Assembly: GCA_002633025.1 (NCBI GenBank)
Contig: NMRB01000850.1
Span: forward strand, 68,933 to 132,932
DNA length: 64,000 nt
Source of the DNA: Notospermus geniculatus
Lineage: Eukaryota; Nemertea; Pilidiophora; Heteronemertea; Lineidae
Reading direction: 5' to 3'
Part shown: positions 46,443-58,104 of the stretch, in pieces
Numbering within the stretch: the first letter of the stretch is position 1
Layout of the letters: the number at the start of each line of letters is the position of its first letter
Notes under the pieces: generated by a model
Database searches by the model: none
Seen by the model: the letters and a program-made list of their open reading frames with translations, nothing else
Told to the model about the DNA's origin: nothing
Made by a program: the position numbers and the translations under genes

Positions 46443-47599
46443 GGAATGACGTCTGATTCGTTTAAGATCTCGCCTACGAGCTGTAATTTAAAACGTCCCT
46501 CTAAAATCTGGATGTTGCATAAAGAATTAACAGTTTTGATCAAAGAAAGTGTCGGACAAAACAACATCCATTAATTCTGGCATATTCCTCTACAACCTTT
46601 AAAGCCACGCAGAAAGTGCTTACATTCGCCGATGTTAGGCCACGCTTTTTTTATTCCTTGTTTCGCGGGCTTTTTTTGAGCACCTCCATCAGAGGAGGGC
46701 GGAAAAAAAATAAAAATAAAATTTTATTTTTTGATTTCTCGAACATTTTCCAAGGCATCTGAATAGCGGAGGAAAAGAAAAAAATAAAATTTTATTCCAA
46801 AATAAAGGTTCAACTGTTGGTATGAATGACACAGGAGCTGAGCTGAGCAAACAAGTGCTATCTCGTTGGATGCTGTGGCAGATTGACAGAAGAATTGAAA
46901 TGTTCATATACCGGTACATGTATACACAAAGGAAGGAAGATCGTCAGCCGGGATCATCTGAGGAAGGAGGATCATCAATCATTTAAATTTTGAAAATGTA
47001 ACATTAAGACCACATCCACTTTGAAAAATAGAGAGAGGAAGTACCTTTTCAACAATTTTTCATATTTTATTTGAACACCATTCACAGCAGTTTCATGGAT
47101 GGTACAGGCCAGTTTTAATCAATCAGACATCAGAGGTTGAGAACATTCAGCAGCTTCAGCCCCAAGGTTTGGTAGTAAAACCTTGTGAAATCCTTACAGA
47201 CTTGAATAGCTTGAGGAACAAAGATACCGAAATATACCTCTTACTCCTAGTGGCACACTGAACCTCATCTCCTGGTACTCTCACCTGTATTATACAGACA
47301 CGTTGGTCAAGGCAAACTTGGCGACTAGTTTTTTTAAATGGATAATCGATAATAAAACTGAAGTACATGTAAATTCAATGAAGATCACCCATCTTTGGTC
47401 TAGACTATGTTTGCTTTTAAACATAAAAAAGGGACTGTACACCAACAAAATCACAAATTTAGCTGGTTTTTTCACACTAGCCCTCACTATAAAACTACAT
47501 AACATGTCCACATACAGTGGAACCTCTCTTACTTAACAATTACAACAAAGATAACTGAAGTAAATTCAATGAATGTCACCCGCCTTTGGTCAAGACTAT

Positions 47600-47997
47600 G
47601 GGCCATATTCATAAAGGGTGTTTAGCCTAATCAGCGTACAAATTCTGCATTACACAGGTTAAAGGCCTAGAAAACTATTGTTCTGCCTTCTGTATACTGC
47701 CTCATCTCTGGCTTTTACCCACAAGATGATCACACGCGTCTAACTTTCCTGCGTCTCAGTGTGGGAGGACAAAAGAAGTGTTGGACAAATTCTAGACAAG
47801 CCTGCCTCATCGTTTAACTTTTCCTTTGTCCTCTTGGAATGAGACGCAGGAATGTTGTACGCGTGTGATTATCCTGCGGGTAAACGCCTCTGATGAAGCA
47901 CCATACAGACATCAGACAATAGTTTTCTAGGCCTTTAACCTGTGTAATGCAGAATTTGTACGCTGATCAGGCTGAACACCCTTTATGAATATGGCCC
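47600..47997. mobile_element. ~0.4-kb MITE with 3-bp TAT target duplication
   Basis: The TIR starts GGGCCATATTCATAAAGGGT, is ~75-80 bp (through 'taaaggcctagaaaactatt') and is inverted at 47922-47997. TAT flanks both ends (47597-47599 and 47998-48000). A 3-bp AT-rich TSD with a GGGCC-type end fits PIF/Harbinger-type MITEs. It lies ~75 bp beyond the 3' end of the gene at 48074-50436. Confidence 0.75.
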
Positions 47998-48073
47998 TAT
48001 ATGTTTACAAAAGACTTGTAAGATTGCACACTTTTCAGGCAATGACTAGTCTTAAAACAGAATGATTCACAGT

Positions 48074-50436
48074 TCACTCATCATCATCAGCCTCTGCATG
48101 GTTCCTTTTTTTCCCTTTTTTAGCAGATCTCGTGATTGGCTTCTTCCCCTCCTCACAGCACCTTACACACATTGGCCGCACGATCCCAAACTGTTGACGA
48201 AGTTCTCCCAACATTCCAGTTTCAAGGTCTGCCAGATTTTCAAGTGTACCACAGTATACACAACAATTTTCCATGACTGTCTGTACACCTGAAAAAATGA
48301 GGAAAAAAAATCACAACAATGCAAGAGCTTTGGATCAACCTGGAGCACTCAGCTATTAAAACCTTGCCTAAGTCATCTTAGTCTAAGTTCATACAAGGTC
48401 AAAGTCATCACCCAATGACAAAGGTTTTTAAAAAATCACTCAGTATCTATCATGTTGGTGTGTGGGTGATTTTTGAGAATTTGTGTCATTCTCATATTTA
48501 CCATATGCCATAAGGGAAATGTTTATTTTGATTAATACCTGCATAGTATGTAGATTCGATCTGTGTACTGCAACGCATTCCCTGGCGGACAACAATCTTT
48601 TCATGGTACTCATGGCCTTCTTGGAAAAGGAAAGAACCACAGCTGTATGACAACTCTTCCTTGAGCCTCCGTAGCCCAAGAGCCTCCCGTGATGTCAAAC
48701 AGGCCTTACTGTATACAACACGCCTCTTCTGGCATTCCTCACACTCAATGAAATCCCGGACCTTTGCTGAAAAAGATTTGTGGTCAAATTTTACAGGCTA
48801 GATCTTCGAGTATTTTCAGTTCAACAGCTGGAAGCAGATGACCTGCCATCGTTCATTTAGCTCATTTTTTAGGCCCAAGGACAAAACCCCCCAGTAATAT
48901 ATGATAATGCCCCAACTGATGCAACAACACTCCAGTTCCATCCTCTCCCTGGGAGAATTGACAGACATCTGAGCAGCTACCAAGCACATGACTAGGGGTC
49001 ATCTTTAATATGGCAGCCAAGTAACTTTTTATTCACACCAACTAGGTGAGACAGTGTGAAGGGTCAGGATACAAAAGAAAGACTGGTGTACCCATTTTTA
49101 AGGTCATTGTCACAGAGACAACTTACCTGCAACAAGCAATGACTTGTGTCCTTTGTCATAGTCGGTGGTCCATACTGGTTTATCCTTCAACGATGGGCGA
49201 TCGAAATCGTCAGTATCTTCAGCATAGACCTCTTCAAAAGGTTTGAATCCTTCCTTCTTCTTGTCATGGACCGGGTCGGGCAGAAAGTGGAGCTCCTCAA
49301 ACTCCTTCTCTGGGAGCCGAGGTGGGCAAAGTTGACAATAAGAACAGGGGTCTTCAAGTGGGCACTTCTTGAGCTGCAATAGAGAATACTCTATATGAAA
49401 CCAAGCACATCCAAAATCAATGTGCATGCATTCTCTACTTCAGTGTAACAGAAAACAAGGGTGCAAGGATTCTGAATGAAGTTTCAGTGCTACAATCCCA
49501 ATCCAAGTGGCATTCGGATTCCTCAAGGTAAGGAGACGTTGGACCAGCAGTATTTCATACCTGATATGAGTAGTGACGCTCCCTGGAATGTCTAGCGAGG
49601 AATCTTCTGAAAAATTCACTCTGCTTGGGTAGGTCTTTCATCTTTTCCATGGCTTGGATGGTGAAGTTTGGCTCAATTACAGTTGCCATGTCCCTCCAGA
49701 AGGTCAGGATTTCATCGGTTGTAGACGCCTTTCCGATTTCAATCTGCTTCCCTTTATACTCAAGGTGACAGAATCGATTTTCTAGCTGTTCAATCACGTA
49801 ATCCATGGAGGACTTCAGCTTCTCACTGAAATCTGCATCTAGGGCTGCCTCATTCCTCACACTTGCAATTGTTGACTTGGTCTTCATTTGTATTTCAAAC
49901 TGTGGATCCATTTCCTTCCTGGTAAGTGCAGCATTTTGTAAGGCCAGGTTAAGGGTCGACATGGTGCGCTCCGCAGGGTTCTGCCAGCTTCCATGGGGCG
50001 CTGTTCTTGCGGCACAGTACATGTCTAGGTCCAAAGCTATGAAGACGAGAGCAGCTGCCACCTTAACAGACACATAATTTGTGCGGTGGTCGGGACCACC
50101 ATCTGAATAAACAAACAGTACAGGAGATGCAAGGCTGACCCCATCTTCACTGTTCTGTTGCCTCAACAGGTCCACAAGTTCACTGGCATGACGTGCAGCA
50201 CTGGACGGTTGCTGTATTTTATCCTTCAAAGTCACAAATATCTCCCCAGAATAAAATCCATCACTCAGACTCTCAGGTATGTCCACTAAGAATGTGACAG
50301 ACGGCACTATCCCACAAACGTGGAAATCGTGGTCAGTTGCAATGAGTTTTGGCCCATTCACTAAAATGGGGGCGCCGTGGTGTGCTCGAACACCAGTGGA
50401 CAGGGGGTTACCAGGTTCCCCCACGGGGATCACTGC
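48074..50436 (-). CDS. Integrase/DDE-like transposon protein with Cys-rich C-terminus, four exons
   Basis: The minus-strand exons 50436-49561, 49373-49127, 48766-48539 and 48288-48074 join in phase through GT-AG sites (donors GTATGA, GTAAGT, GTATTA; acceptors ttgcag, tttcag, tttcag), giving ~521 uninterrupted C-terminal residues. The first part has ATDHDFHVCGIVP, then LFVYSDGGPDHRTNYVS and, ~35 residues later, GSWQNPAERTMSTLNLAL: the spacing and D/E context of an RNase-H-fold integrase or DDE transposase. The last two exons hold C-x2-C clusters (ECEECQKRR, CVYCG, CVRCCEEGKK) and a basic tail, probably zinc binding. I recall similar uncharacterised proteins from cnidarian and mollusc genomes. 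No ATG is available at the 5' end: the frame upstream meets a stop, and an acceptor-like 'tattcag' ends at 50437, so 5' exons are missing or displaced by the adjoining gene. Confidence 0.65.
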
Positions 50437-50442
50437 CTGAAT

Positions 50443-52004
50443 ATGGCCGCCAACATTGCAATTTTTCCTTTACGCCCTCAATTTCGCCAAATAAGGCAAT
50501 TTAATAGAACATTTGATCACATCGAACGGTTTAGCAATGACAAACTGTTCAAAAGGTACAGGTTTGAGCGCGAAGGCATACTTTTTATTTGTGAACTTCT
50601 GAGGGAGGACCTCGAGAGGACCACCATGAGAGGCCGAGCCTTGAGCGTTGAGCTACAAGTACTTCTCGCACTGAGGTTCTTTGCCTCCGGAGCATTCCTC
50701 GAGGCAATTGGTGATACTCTGGGGGTGGACAAGGGCACATTTTCAAGGGCTGTTCGTGACGTGAGCAATGCCCTCCACGCCAGAAGAGACAATTTCATCA
50801 AATGGCCAACAGACCCTGTGGAATTACGTACAATTCGCCGTGGGTTTTTCGACATTGCCGGTTTCCCCCGTGTGATTGGCTGTATTGATGGCACCCACAT
50901 TAGAATTATTGCGACAAATGCTCCACCAGTGGTTCCAGCATTGCCATTAGGCCTAGGTTTACCAGCACCTGATGATGCAGATGATGATGATGATGGACAG
51001 CAAGAAGATGCAGTCATGGACGCGGAGCAGCAGCAGGCCGAAGCCCATCATCATGCAGGCCCACCACTGGCATTGGGTGATGCACAGCCACCACAGCAGG
51101 CAGCAGCAGCAGCACGCATTCCCAACTACGAGGCCTCTTTCGTGAATAGAAAGGGTTACCACAGTCTGAATGTCCAGGCAGTATGTGACCACACTGGTAA
51201 GCTTACTTTGTTCTCACTTATCTATGCTTTTTTATGCAACATTATTGAAAAATTGAAGCATTTTTCAACAGAAAACACTGAACGTTTGACCAGCTGCCAT
51301 ATTTGTTTTCCTGCTGATGAGGTCAGAAAGCTCATGTATGGGATGCCAATGTGGTATTAATTCAAAGTAAGCCATGTTAAAGGGACTATAGATGCCGTTT
51401 ACTGTTAGGCTACTGTTAGTTGGCCCACATCACATGTGGTGTCAGGAACTGAGCAAAACAATTAATTTGTTCTCCAACTTGTTTTTCAGGAAAGTTTACA
51501 AATGTTGTGGCTCGGTGGCCTGGGGCAACTCATGATAGTTTCATCTTTAGAAACTCCAACCTGCACACCCACATGATCGAAGCCAATCCAAGAGGTCAGG
51601 AAGGCCTGATGCTGGGCGATAGTGGGTATCCATGTCACCCTTATTTCATGACACCCTATGGAAACCCAACAACTCCACAACAACACCGTTACAACAGGGT
51701 GCTTTGTGGAACACGAGTGAAGATAGAACATGCGTTCGGTGTGTTAAAGAGGCGGTTCCATGTCCTCCATGGAGAGGTTCGGATGCAGCCCAGCAAAGTT
51801 GTCAAAGTTGTATCGGCTTGTACAGTCCTCCACAACATTGCCATCATGAGGAGGGAGCGGGTGCCCCCAGAGGATGAAAGTGACAACAGTGACATTGAGG
51901 ATGTTGAACCAGACAGTGACAGCGATTATGATGATGACCACTATGATGGACCGGAAAACGGACGCCTCTATCGAGACCATATTTCCAACACATTCTTTCA
52001 GTGA
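50443..52004 (+). CDS. HARBI1-like: PIF/Harbinger nuclease (HARBI1-like transposase), two exons
   Basis: Exons 50443-51196 and 51490-52004 (donor GTAAGC, acceptor tttttcag) join in phase to give 422 residues. The N-terminal helical region (FNRTFDHIERFSNDKLFKRY, ALRFFASGAFLEAIGD, a helix-turn-helix-like segment) precedes the DDE fold. Catalytic residues are visible: D149 in GCIDGTHIRI, D295 in LGDSGYP and E331 in KIEHAFGVLKRRF. The family blocks FVNRKGYHSLNVQ and ARWPGATHDSFIF are intact, the latter spanning the splice. An Asp/Gln/His/Ala-rich insert of ~50 residues lies after D149, and the C-terminus is acidic. I start at the ATG at 50443 because it precedes the conserved N-terminus; a longer frame from 50377 would overlap the neighbouring gene. 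It would cut and join transposon ends in the nucleus with the Myb-like partner at 52087-54772. Confidence 0.9.
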
Positions 52005-52050
52005 TGATCATTCAATGAACTTGGAACAACAGTATGCCTGACTAACTTTC

Positions 52051-52056
52051 TTTAAT
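52051..52056 (-). terminator. Possible poly(A) signal variant ATTAAA
   Basis: On the minus strand ATTAAA lies ~30 bases after the stop codon of the Myb-like gene (stop at 52087-52089), in the short gap between the convergent 3' ends. Confidence 0.3.
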
Positions 52057-52086
52057 AAGAACAAACATTAAGAGAGCACTCCCAAT

Positions 52087-54772
52087 TTACAATTCAACAA
52101 TTTGGTGGAAGCCAAGATCCTGCGCTGCTCTCTTTTCCTTGAGAATATCGATCTCTATCTTCAACTTCTCTATTGTCAGTTGGGACTCCTGGCGTTGAAC
52201 TTTCTGAGTGGCAATCACTTCCTGCTGAGCTTGCAGAGTTGCACTCAGGACTTTGTATTGCATGTTCATCACATCCTGTGAACTCACTTTTCTGGTACCT
52301 GTAAAAAAACACAAAGTCCTAACTATGCATACACATTGTGTGCTGTGACCAAGCTGGTACATGTGCAGTATCACTGAAGTCAATGTTATGTAGTGATGCA
52401 TTTAAAGAAAAGGAACACAGGTTTAAAAATCTTCATTCGACGGATCACATGGTAATATTTGTTTTTGAATATTGAAAGCAACTTTCACTAGTCAAAGAAT
52501 CAACAATTAATGCTTGCCTGTGATACCGGTAGGCCTACTTGTTTTCTTGGCCTTCTTTTTTGGCATGGTCTCTTGCTCATCCAAACTGAATGGAAAGTCA
52601 TCTAGTGCTAAAAGAAGAAAATTTATATTCAGTAAAATCAGCAATTCTAGGACTTTGATATTGTAGAATGCTCAGTTCACTCATTTTCCATACTAAAAAC
52701 ATTGGATGTCCTCAAGATTCTAACTATTCAGGCATACTGAACATGGTGTCATGAGACTGAGTATAATTCATTGGAATTAACTGAGATGCCAAACTCGTAC
52801 ACAAATTGGTTAGTGATAAGTCTAGGATTACCTGGTGGCAGTGTCATATCACAATTGTCATCTGCTGCTGCTATAATGGTGCACGATGACTAGCCTTGTA
52901 AGGAAGAGTCTGAAATTTTGAAGCAAACAATTTATATTTTAATGGATTTATCACCAGATTGTAACTTTGTGTATTGAATAACAATTGATATCAATGATCA
53001 CCTTGCATTGCCTGTTTATTTTTATTTATGTACCGGTACCGGGTATATCAACATGATTTGCATCCATGAAGAAGGTAGTGTGATTCATCTTCAATTTGTC
53101 TTCCATGGTACCGTACCGGTAGTTATCTGGTTTGGTTTTTTACTATGAAATATTATTTCGATTTCTACAGATTACCTACATGGAACATGCTCCACATATC
53201 CTTCGAGTCCATGAGATGACTGATCAATAGTCAACACTGAAATGGGGAAGCATAAAATGAAATTATTTCCACTGACAATTATTAAACCCAAAGTACCGGT
53301 ATCATGAAAACTGATTCAGTATTTCACATCAAATGATTAAATTTAATAGTAGGGCCTACAAGTTCCAGGGGCATTCCCGGCACTATCGTACCCAACCGGT
53401 ACTAATTCTAATCACGCCATTCATGGAAATAATTATTAACATCTTGCGTTAATAATAATAATAATAAATAAATACCAATAAATAAATACCAACTGTTCTA
53501 ACTGAGACACTGATTCAAATACTAAATCTAAAAATAATTTCCTTGAATTAAAAGTTACATGTGCAGGCCATACCTGGATGAAATTGTGTTCCCTCTGGCT
53601 TTGATGATACATGTAGGCCTATGGTCCCTTCAGAAGACAGAATTTCCTGATCTGTGGAAATAAATAATTTTGCGTTATTTAAAAAATACAATTTTATGTA
53701 CTACAACATGGTGATAAGTAAATTTTCCCAATTACTATTATGTGACATATCGCTAATGATTGCATTGGGCCACATCTAAAAGTTAGGGCTATGAAACACT
53801 GGGCAGTGCATAACTTTTGGAATTGATAACCTCCCATATGAAGTGCACTTCCTGTCAACAGCATTGGATAGAAAGCGGCCGCTGGATGCATGTCATGATT
53901 TCCGAATTTCTTGTATAAATATGGGGACCAAGACCATCATTAACATCGCAGATCAGTCTTTTAGTTTGTTACTGTCGATATAGTTATTGTTTGTGGTCTT
54001 TTTTGGTGAACTTACCGCAACAAATCGGTCCTCAAAAAGTGAGTCTGGTGGTCACTGGCGAGCAGTGCATGCGTGACCATGCATGCCATGTGCACAGCAC
54101 AATTTGCACTCTCTGATGACGTAGTTTGCTGGGTGTTTCCCCATGATGGGAATTCCCCTTCTTAGGCTAGTAGCAGACGATGTCGATCATGTTCATTGAC
54201 ATCGCTGAATTCGTAGTAGGGCCTATCCATAAAAATTTAACAGATAGGCCTACAATCAGAAATGGGGATGATGTTCATACCTGAAATGGTCAGTTCCACT
54301 TGTTTCTGTGTTGTCTGTGGAGTGGGAGGCAGGTTTTTGGACCCGATGCAAGTCTCAAATCCATCAGGTACCCCCTGAAAACTTGCATCATCTCTGAATA
54401 TGTCCACGATCTTTGAGGTCAGTGCATCGAGAGGTGGAATGGCAGATCCACCCCCTGTCCCCCCTGATGTTTCTTGGTCCGGGAAAAGTGCTCCTTAGCT
54501 TTTGAAACCATTTGATTCCATTTTTCCCGGCATTGAGTGGCACCCCGAATGGCAACTCCATGGGCTGAAACGGCCTCTGCCACTCCTTCCCACTTCGATT
54601 TTTTGAGCTGGTTGGAGACAGAATTTGTAAATTTTGACCGCAGAGTCCCAAGCGCCTGTTCCACCAGTTGCACAAGTGTTTCGCACTCCTGAAACGACCA
54701 GTTGGTGCTCCTTTCCCTCTTTTTCATGTTTTTTGTTGGAGCAGAAGACACTTTTTCCCCAACGGAAGCCAT
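52087..54772 (-). CDS. Harbinger Myb/SANT-like DNA-binding partner, six exons, one frameshift
   Basis: Minus-strand exons 54772-54281, 53651-53574, 53236-53180, 52870-52832, 52607-52527 and 52298-52087 join at GT-AG sites, all in phase 1, for ~319 residues. Exon 1 encodes a basic start (KKRERSTNWSFQECETLVQL) and a Myb/SANT-like trihelix domain to about residue 100 (KWEGVAEAVSAHG, CREKWNQMVSKAKEHF), like the second protein of animal PIF/Harbinger elements. Then PPLDALTSKIVDIF and FETCIG follow, but only in another frame: the run of six G at 54463-54468 appears one G short. Exon 5 has a nuclear-localisation-like PKKKAKKT, and the last exon is a coiled coil (QAQQEVIATQKVQRQESQL). Exons 3-4 boundaries are the least certain. 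It should bind the element ends and import the nuclease. Confidence 0.7.
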
Positions 54773-54789
54773 TTTGGATTTCGCAGGAA

Positions 54790-54985
54790 GTGAATGGTAT
54801 TATGGGTAATTTCCCTAGCAACCTGCTAACGCCAATGTTAACAGACCGTTAGCTAACGCCGGTGTTAAAACCCTCTTCAGCAACCCATTTTAAACGCTAT
54901 GTTAGCTAACGTGGCGTTAGGGGAGATATCGCCAGAAATGCATTAAACGCCACGTTATCTTAACGCTGATTGAACAACCGGCCCC
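54790..54985. promoter_or_regulatory. Candidate right terminus of the Harbinger element
   Basis: Upstream of the Myb-like gene, 'gttagctaacg(cc/tgg)' and 'aacgccacgtta' motifs recur several times, ending in 'gattgaacaaccggcccc'. Clustered GTTAGCTAACG palindromes would suit Myb-partner or nuclease binding near an element end. A matching left TIR was not found. Confidence 0.35.
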
Positions 54986-54989
54986 AGGG

Positions 54990-56005
54990 CTCAGCTGTAG
55001 CGTCCATCAGCGTCCAACGTTGAAGTCAGTTCACAAAATTGAATATGCAAATTAAGTGGGTTCCCGCAGTCCGATTTTGTCGGATTTTGGATATGATGTC
55101 CAAGGTGACCTAATAAAAGAATTAAAGCAAAAAACCTTCTGTTGCAATTTGTCCCGGTTAATTCCTAGATTTACTGGACAACTGCTTTGAAGCACTACTT
55201 TTTGTTGACTATTCAGAGGCGCGTGAAGGGAAGCCTGCAGGTGGAGTTTGATTCCACGTTTCTGAGGCGTTCTAAGTCCTTTTCAAAGGTACATGTAGGC
55301 TATTACTTTGTATACTTGAAACGGGCAAAACACCTCATAAATAGTATGGTTAAGCAGCAGCAATTAGATTGCAACATTGAATTCTAAAAGAGAGCAAACT
55401 GAGAACACCTGAGAACAGTATTAGAGCATGTAGTTATGTGACCTGGCAACAGTGAACTAAGGGGAAGCTACAAATCGCCATCGCGTCCGGTTTTTGTCGC
55501 TACCTCAGCTCATTGCAGACAAAAATTGAGAGAAAGATTCCCACCGCATGGTAGTATACTCTTGCATGTATACTTCAAACTCCAGCAACTACGTTAACCT
55601 TGCTTTCAAATCTCCTTATGAAACACCAAAGTCTGAAAATATCAGAGTAATTTGATAACTTGCATTCTGTGAAATAGAAATACGCCAACACGACGACGTT
55701 ATTTAAAAAAAATACAATTTGAAGGTCAAATCTCTAAAAGTTAAACATTTTCTAAATGACTGTTAGTTATAACATTCTCAAATTTCTGTATGCGCATACA
55801 TGGTATAGGCTATGGAAACCGCTAAGTTCTTTATTCGCAGCAGCAGCAGCAGCCCAAAGGTCCAAGGGCTCGTGGAATGTTCCAATCTGCCGGGAATAGC
55901 ACGTTGATCCATTTCATTGCATGGAAAACATTTTTGTTAAACGGAGGTGGCTCCAGGAGGTGGAGATAAAACACAGCTGTTGATATATTTTTCAAAAATC
56001 TGACG
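54990..56005. other. No recognisable gene
   Basis: Only short ORFs without signatures, and a (GCA)n-like run near 55838-55855. It precedes the GPCR start and may contain its promoter, but no element is convincing. Confidence 0.4.
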
Positions 56006-56008
56006 TCG

Positions 56009-57111
56009 ATGATGCACCTGGAAATCAACAATACTCTTGATGAATCGAGTAGCTCTGACGTCAGTTCATTGAAATACACTGTTGACATTGCTATCTACGT
56101 CATGACAGTTCCTTTGCCGCCGATCCTTGGCACTGTTGGTCTGGTTGGAAACTTGCTGAGCTACATTCTAATGAGTCAGAAGAAGTACGCGAAAAGCACG
56201 GCAAGTTTCTACATGCGCTGTCTGGCCATTTTAGATTTTGTTTCTACATCTACGGAAGAATGTTCCTGCGTTATGTTTTGGTGATGGCGCCACATCTTTT
56301 TACCAGCATTCATGTCAAGCATCCGTATTGTTTATACTATTTCGCGAATTTCAAATTCGGACTCTTCCTCTCGCCGTGGTTGCTAGTTGTCATGGCAGGC
56401 CACCGTTTCCTCGCCGTTAATTGGCCGTTGAAGGCCGCCATGATTTTAACCATGAGGCGGTCTATGATAAGCGTTATTATCGTGTTTGTATGCGGTATTC
56501 TCTTCGCGCTGGCGCAGCTGACAAGAACGTGGCAGGAAAAGTACAGTCACTGGATATTCCCTTATCAATATGTCCCACCTTTTGACGTCGTCTATTACTG
56601 GATAGGAGGAGTAATTGAAACGTTTTTGCCAATACTGGGTATTTCCTTTTTCAACATTGGGATTCTGATTGCCGTCAACAGAAGCAGACGAGACAAGGAG
56701 CTAAAGAAATCGACAAAAGGCTCCAAGGACTCCTCCGTCAACCTGGCCACTTTTTTGGTGACCAGTACCTTCATTGTGTTCAGGATTCCAAGTGAGATCA
56801 GCGATTTTTACTGGGAATACAGACAGGGGGAAGTGAACCCTGACATTCAGCAGTTAAAAAGAATTTCACTGAATGCTACTATTCTGACTGAGAGCATGAT
56901 CTACTGCCTCCACTCGTATTTTTATGTGTTGGCTTGCAAACGGCTGAGAGAAGAGATGTTTCGAATAATTCTATGTGTTCGAAAATTAAAAAAAATATTA
57001 AAAGAAACAGTCGACGCCAATTTTACCAGCTATAACACTTTCCATATCTGCGGTGTATTGAATAAAGCAAAACCTACCACTCGGTTATATACCACTGATA
57101 GCCAATCTTAG
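56009..57111 (+). CDS. Class A (rhodopsin-like) GPCR, single exon, frameshifted after TM2 start
   Basis: The frame from 56009 gives a short extracellular N-terminus with a glycosylation site (NNT) and TM1 containing GLVGN (the conserved TM1 Asn), then YMRCLAILDF at the TM2 start. It then hits a stop at 56283. The rest runs in another frame from ~56260 to the TAG/TAA stop at 57111: a Cys before TM3 (HPYCLYYF), LVVMAGHRFLAVNWP at the TM3 end where DRY is replaced by GHR, TM4, TM5 (FLPILGISFFNIGILIAVN), a basic third loop, TM6 (LATFLVTSTFIVFRIPSEI) and TM7 (SMIYCLHSYFYVLACKRLRE) instead of NPxxY. One missing base near 56255-56262 explains the switch: either an assembly error or a recent pseudogene. 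The ligand is unknown; it resembles orphan peptide-type receptors. Confidence 0.75.
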
Positions 57112-58100
57112 TCATTCGTTCTAGGCCTACCTTTTAATCGCCTCCCCATTCTGCTGTAAAAAAATCAGGCAAGGGGGTCGATGTCGGAAAGTGCCTCCCA
57201 AAAGCCGCCAAAAAGGTCCTGATCTTGCAGGAAAATTGAATTATGGTTCCACGGAAAAGGTAGGAATGTAGTTCCTTAACCGTTAACCTTCAATACCATT
57301 TCTTATGACTGGTACTTGTAGTTGTAGGTGTTTTAGTGACAGGAGTTCTATGTTATTTCATATAATTATGAATAAAATGCGGTTTTACGACGATGCAAGG
57401 CATTCATAAGTAACTACTGAATGAAATGTAATTGTTGATTGTTGGCAAAGATATCAGAGGCAAAAAAATAAGCGACGTGAAATACAGAAAATGAAACAGA
57501 CTGATACAGGTGAACGTATCCTGCCATTTTATTTACGGCCTGTGGATTTACTGACTACTGCACTACCTATTATTGGGCAATCAGTAAGGGTATTTTCTTC
57601 GGCAACCTATGATGAATCACTCCACCCTAGACTCCAAACGCAGTCTTATTGTGGGGTTATTTTTCAGTCCCTCAAACGACTGCGCATTTGGGCAGTCATA
57701 TTGGCGGTTAATCGGCAACGACGACTCCAACAGTGGAGGTGGCGTGGGCCAATCATGTCGCGCGTTTTACACGAACCATGACCACCGTAATATGCAGCGC
57801 CTGAATTTTACGAGCAATGGCGAGCGAGGTGGGTGAACCTCTTTGAAACCCCACCTGCAACCACGTGGACGTACGTTGTTAAATATACCTCAATTATGCA
57901 TGTGTTAAAGAAGGGGAAGGTGGGGCATGGGATACTTACAAATAATGATCTCTAATACGCCATGAGTTTGTTGTTAAGCGACATTGTATTGAGCGGTCCA
58001 TCAGATAACTGCCTACACATGCTGATTGATAATCAGATATTCCAAGCCATTTTGAAGTATTGCACTATTTTTCAAGCATGGGTATATTTCCCATTCTGAA
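57112..58100. other. 3' flank without recognisable gene
   Basis: An AATAAA-like signal (aataaaat, ~57371) lies ~260 bp after the GPCR stop. The ORFs at 57491-57836 overlap in frames and carry no signature. Confidence 0.35.
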
Positions 58101-58104
58101 CCAT

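Noticed and set aside
50517-51192. 166- and 77-codon minus-strand ORFs
   Set aside because: They are antisense shadows of the Harbinger nuclease, including its low-complexity insert.
52900-53240. Longer version of exon 4 of the Myb-like gene using the acceptor near 52911
   Set aside because: All three frames contain stops between that acceptor and the 52831 donor; only the shorter exon keeps phase 1 throughout.
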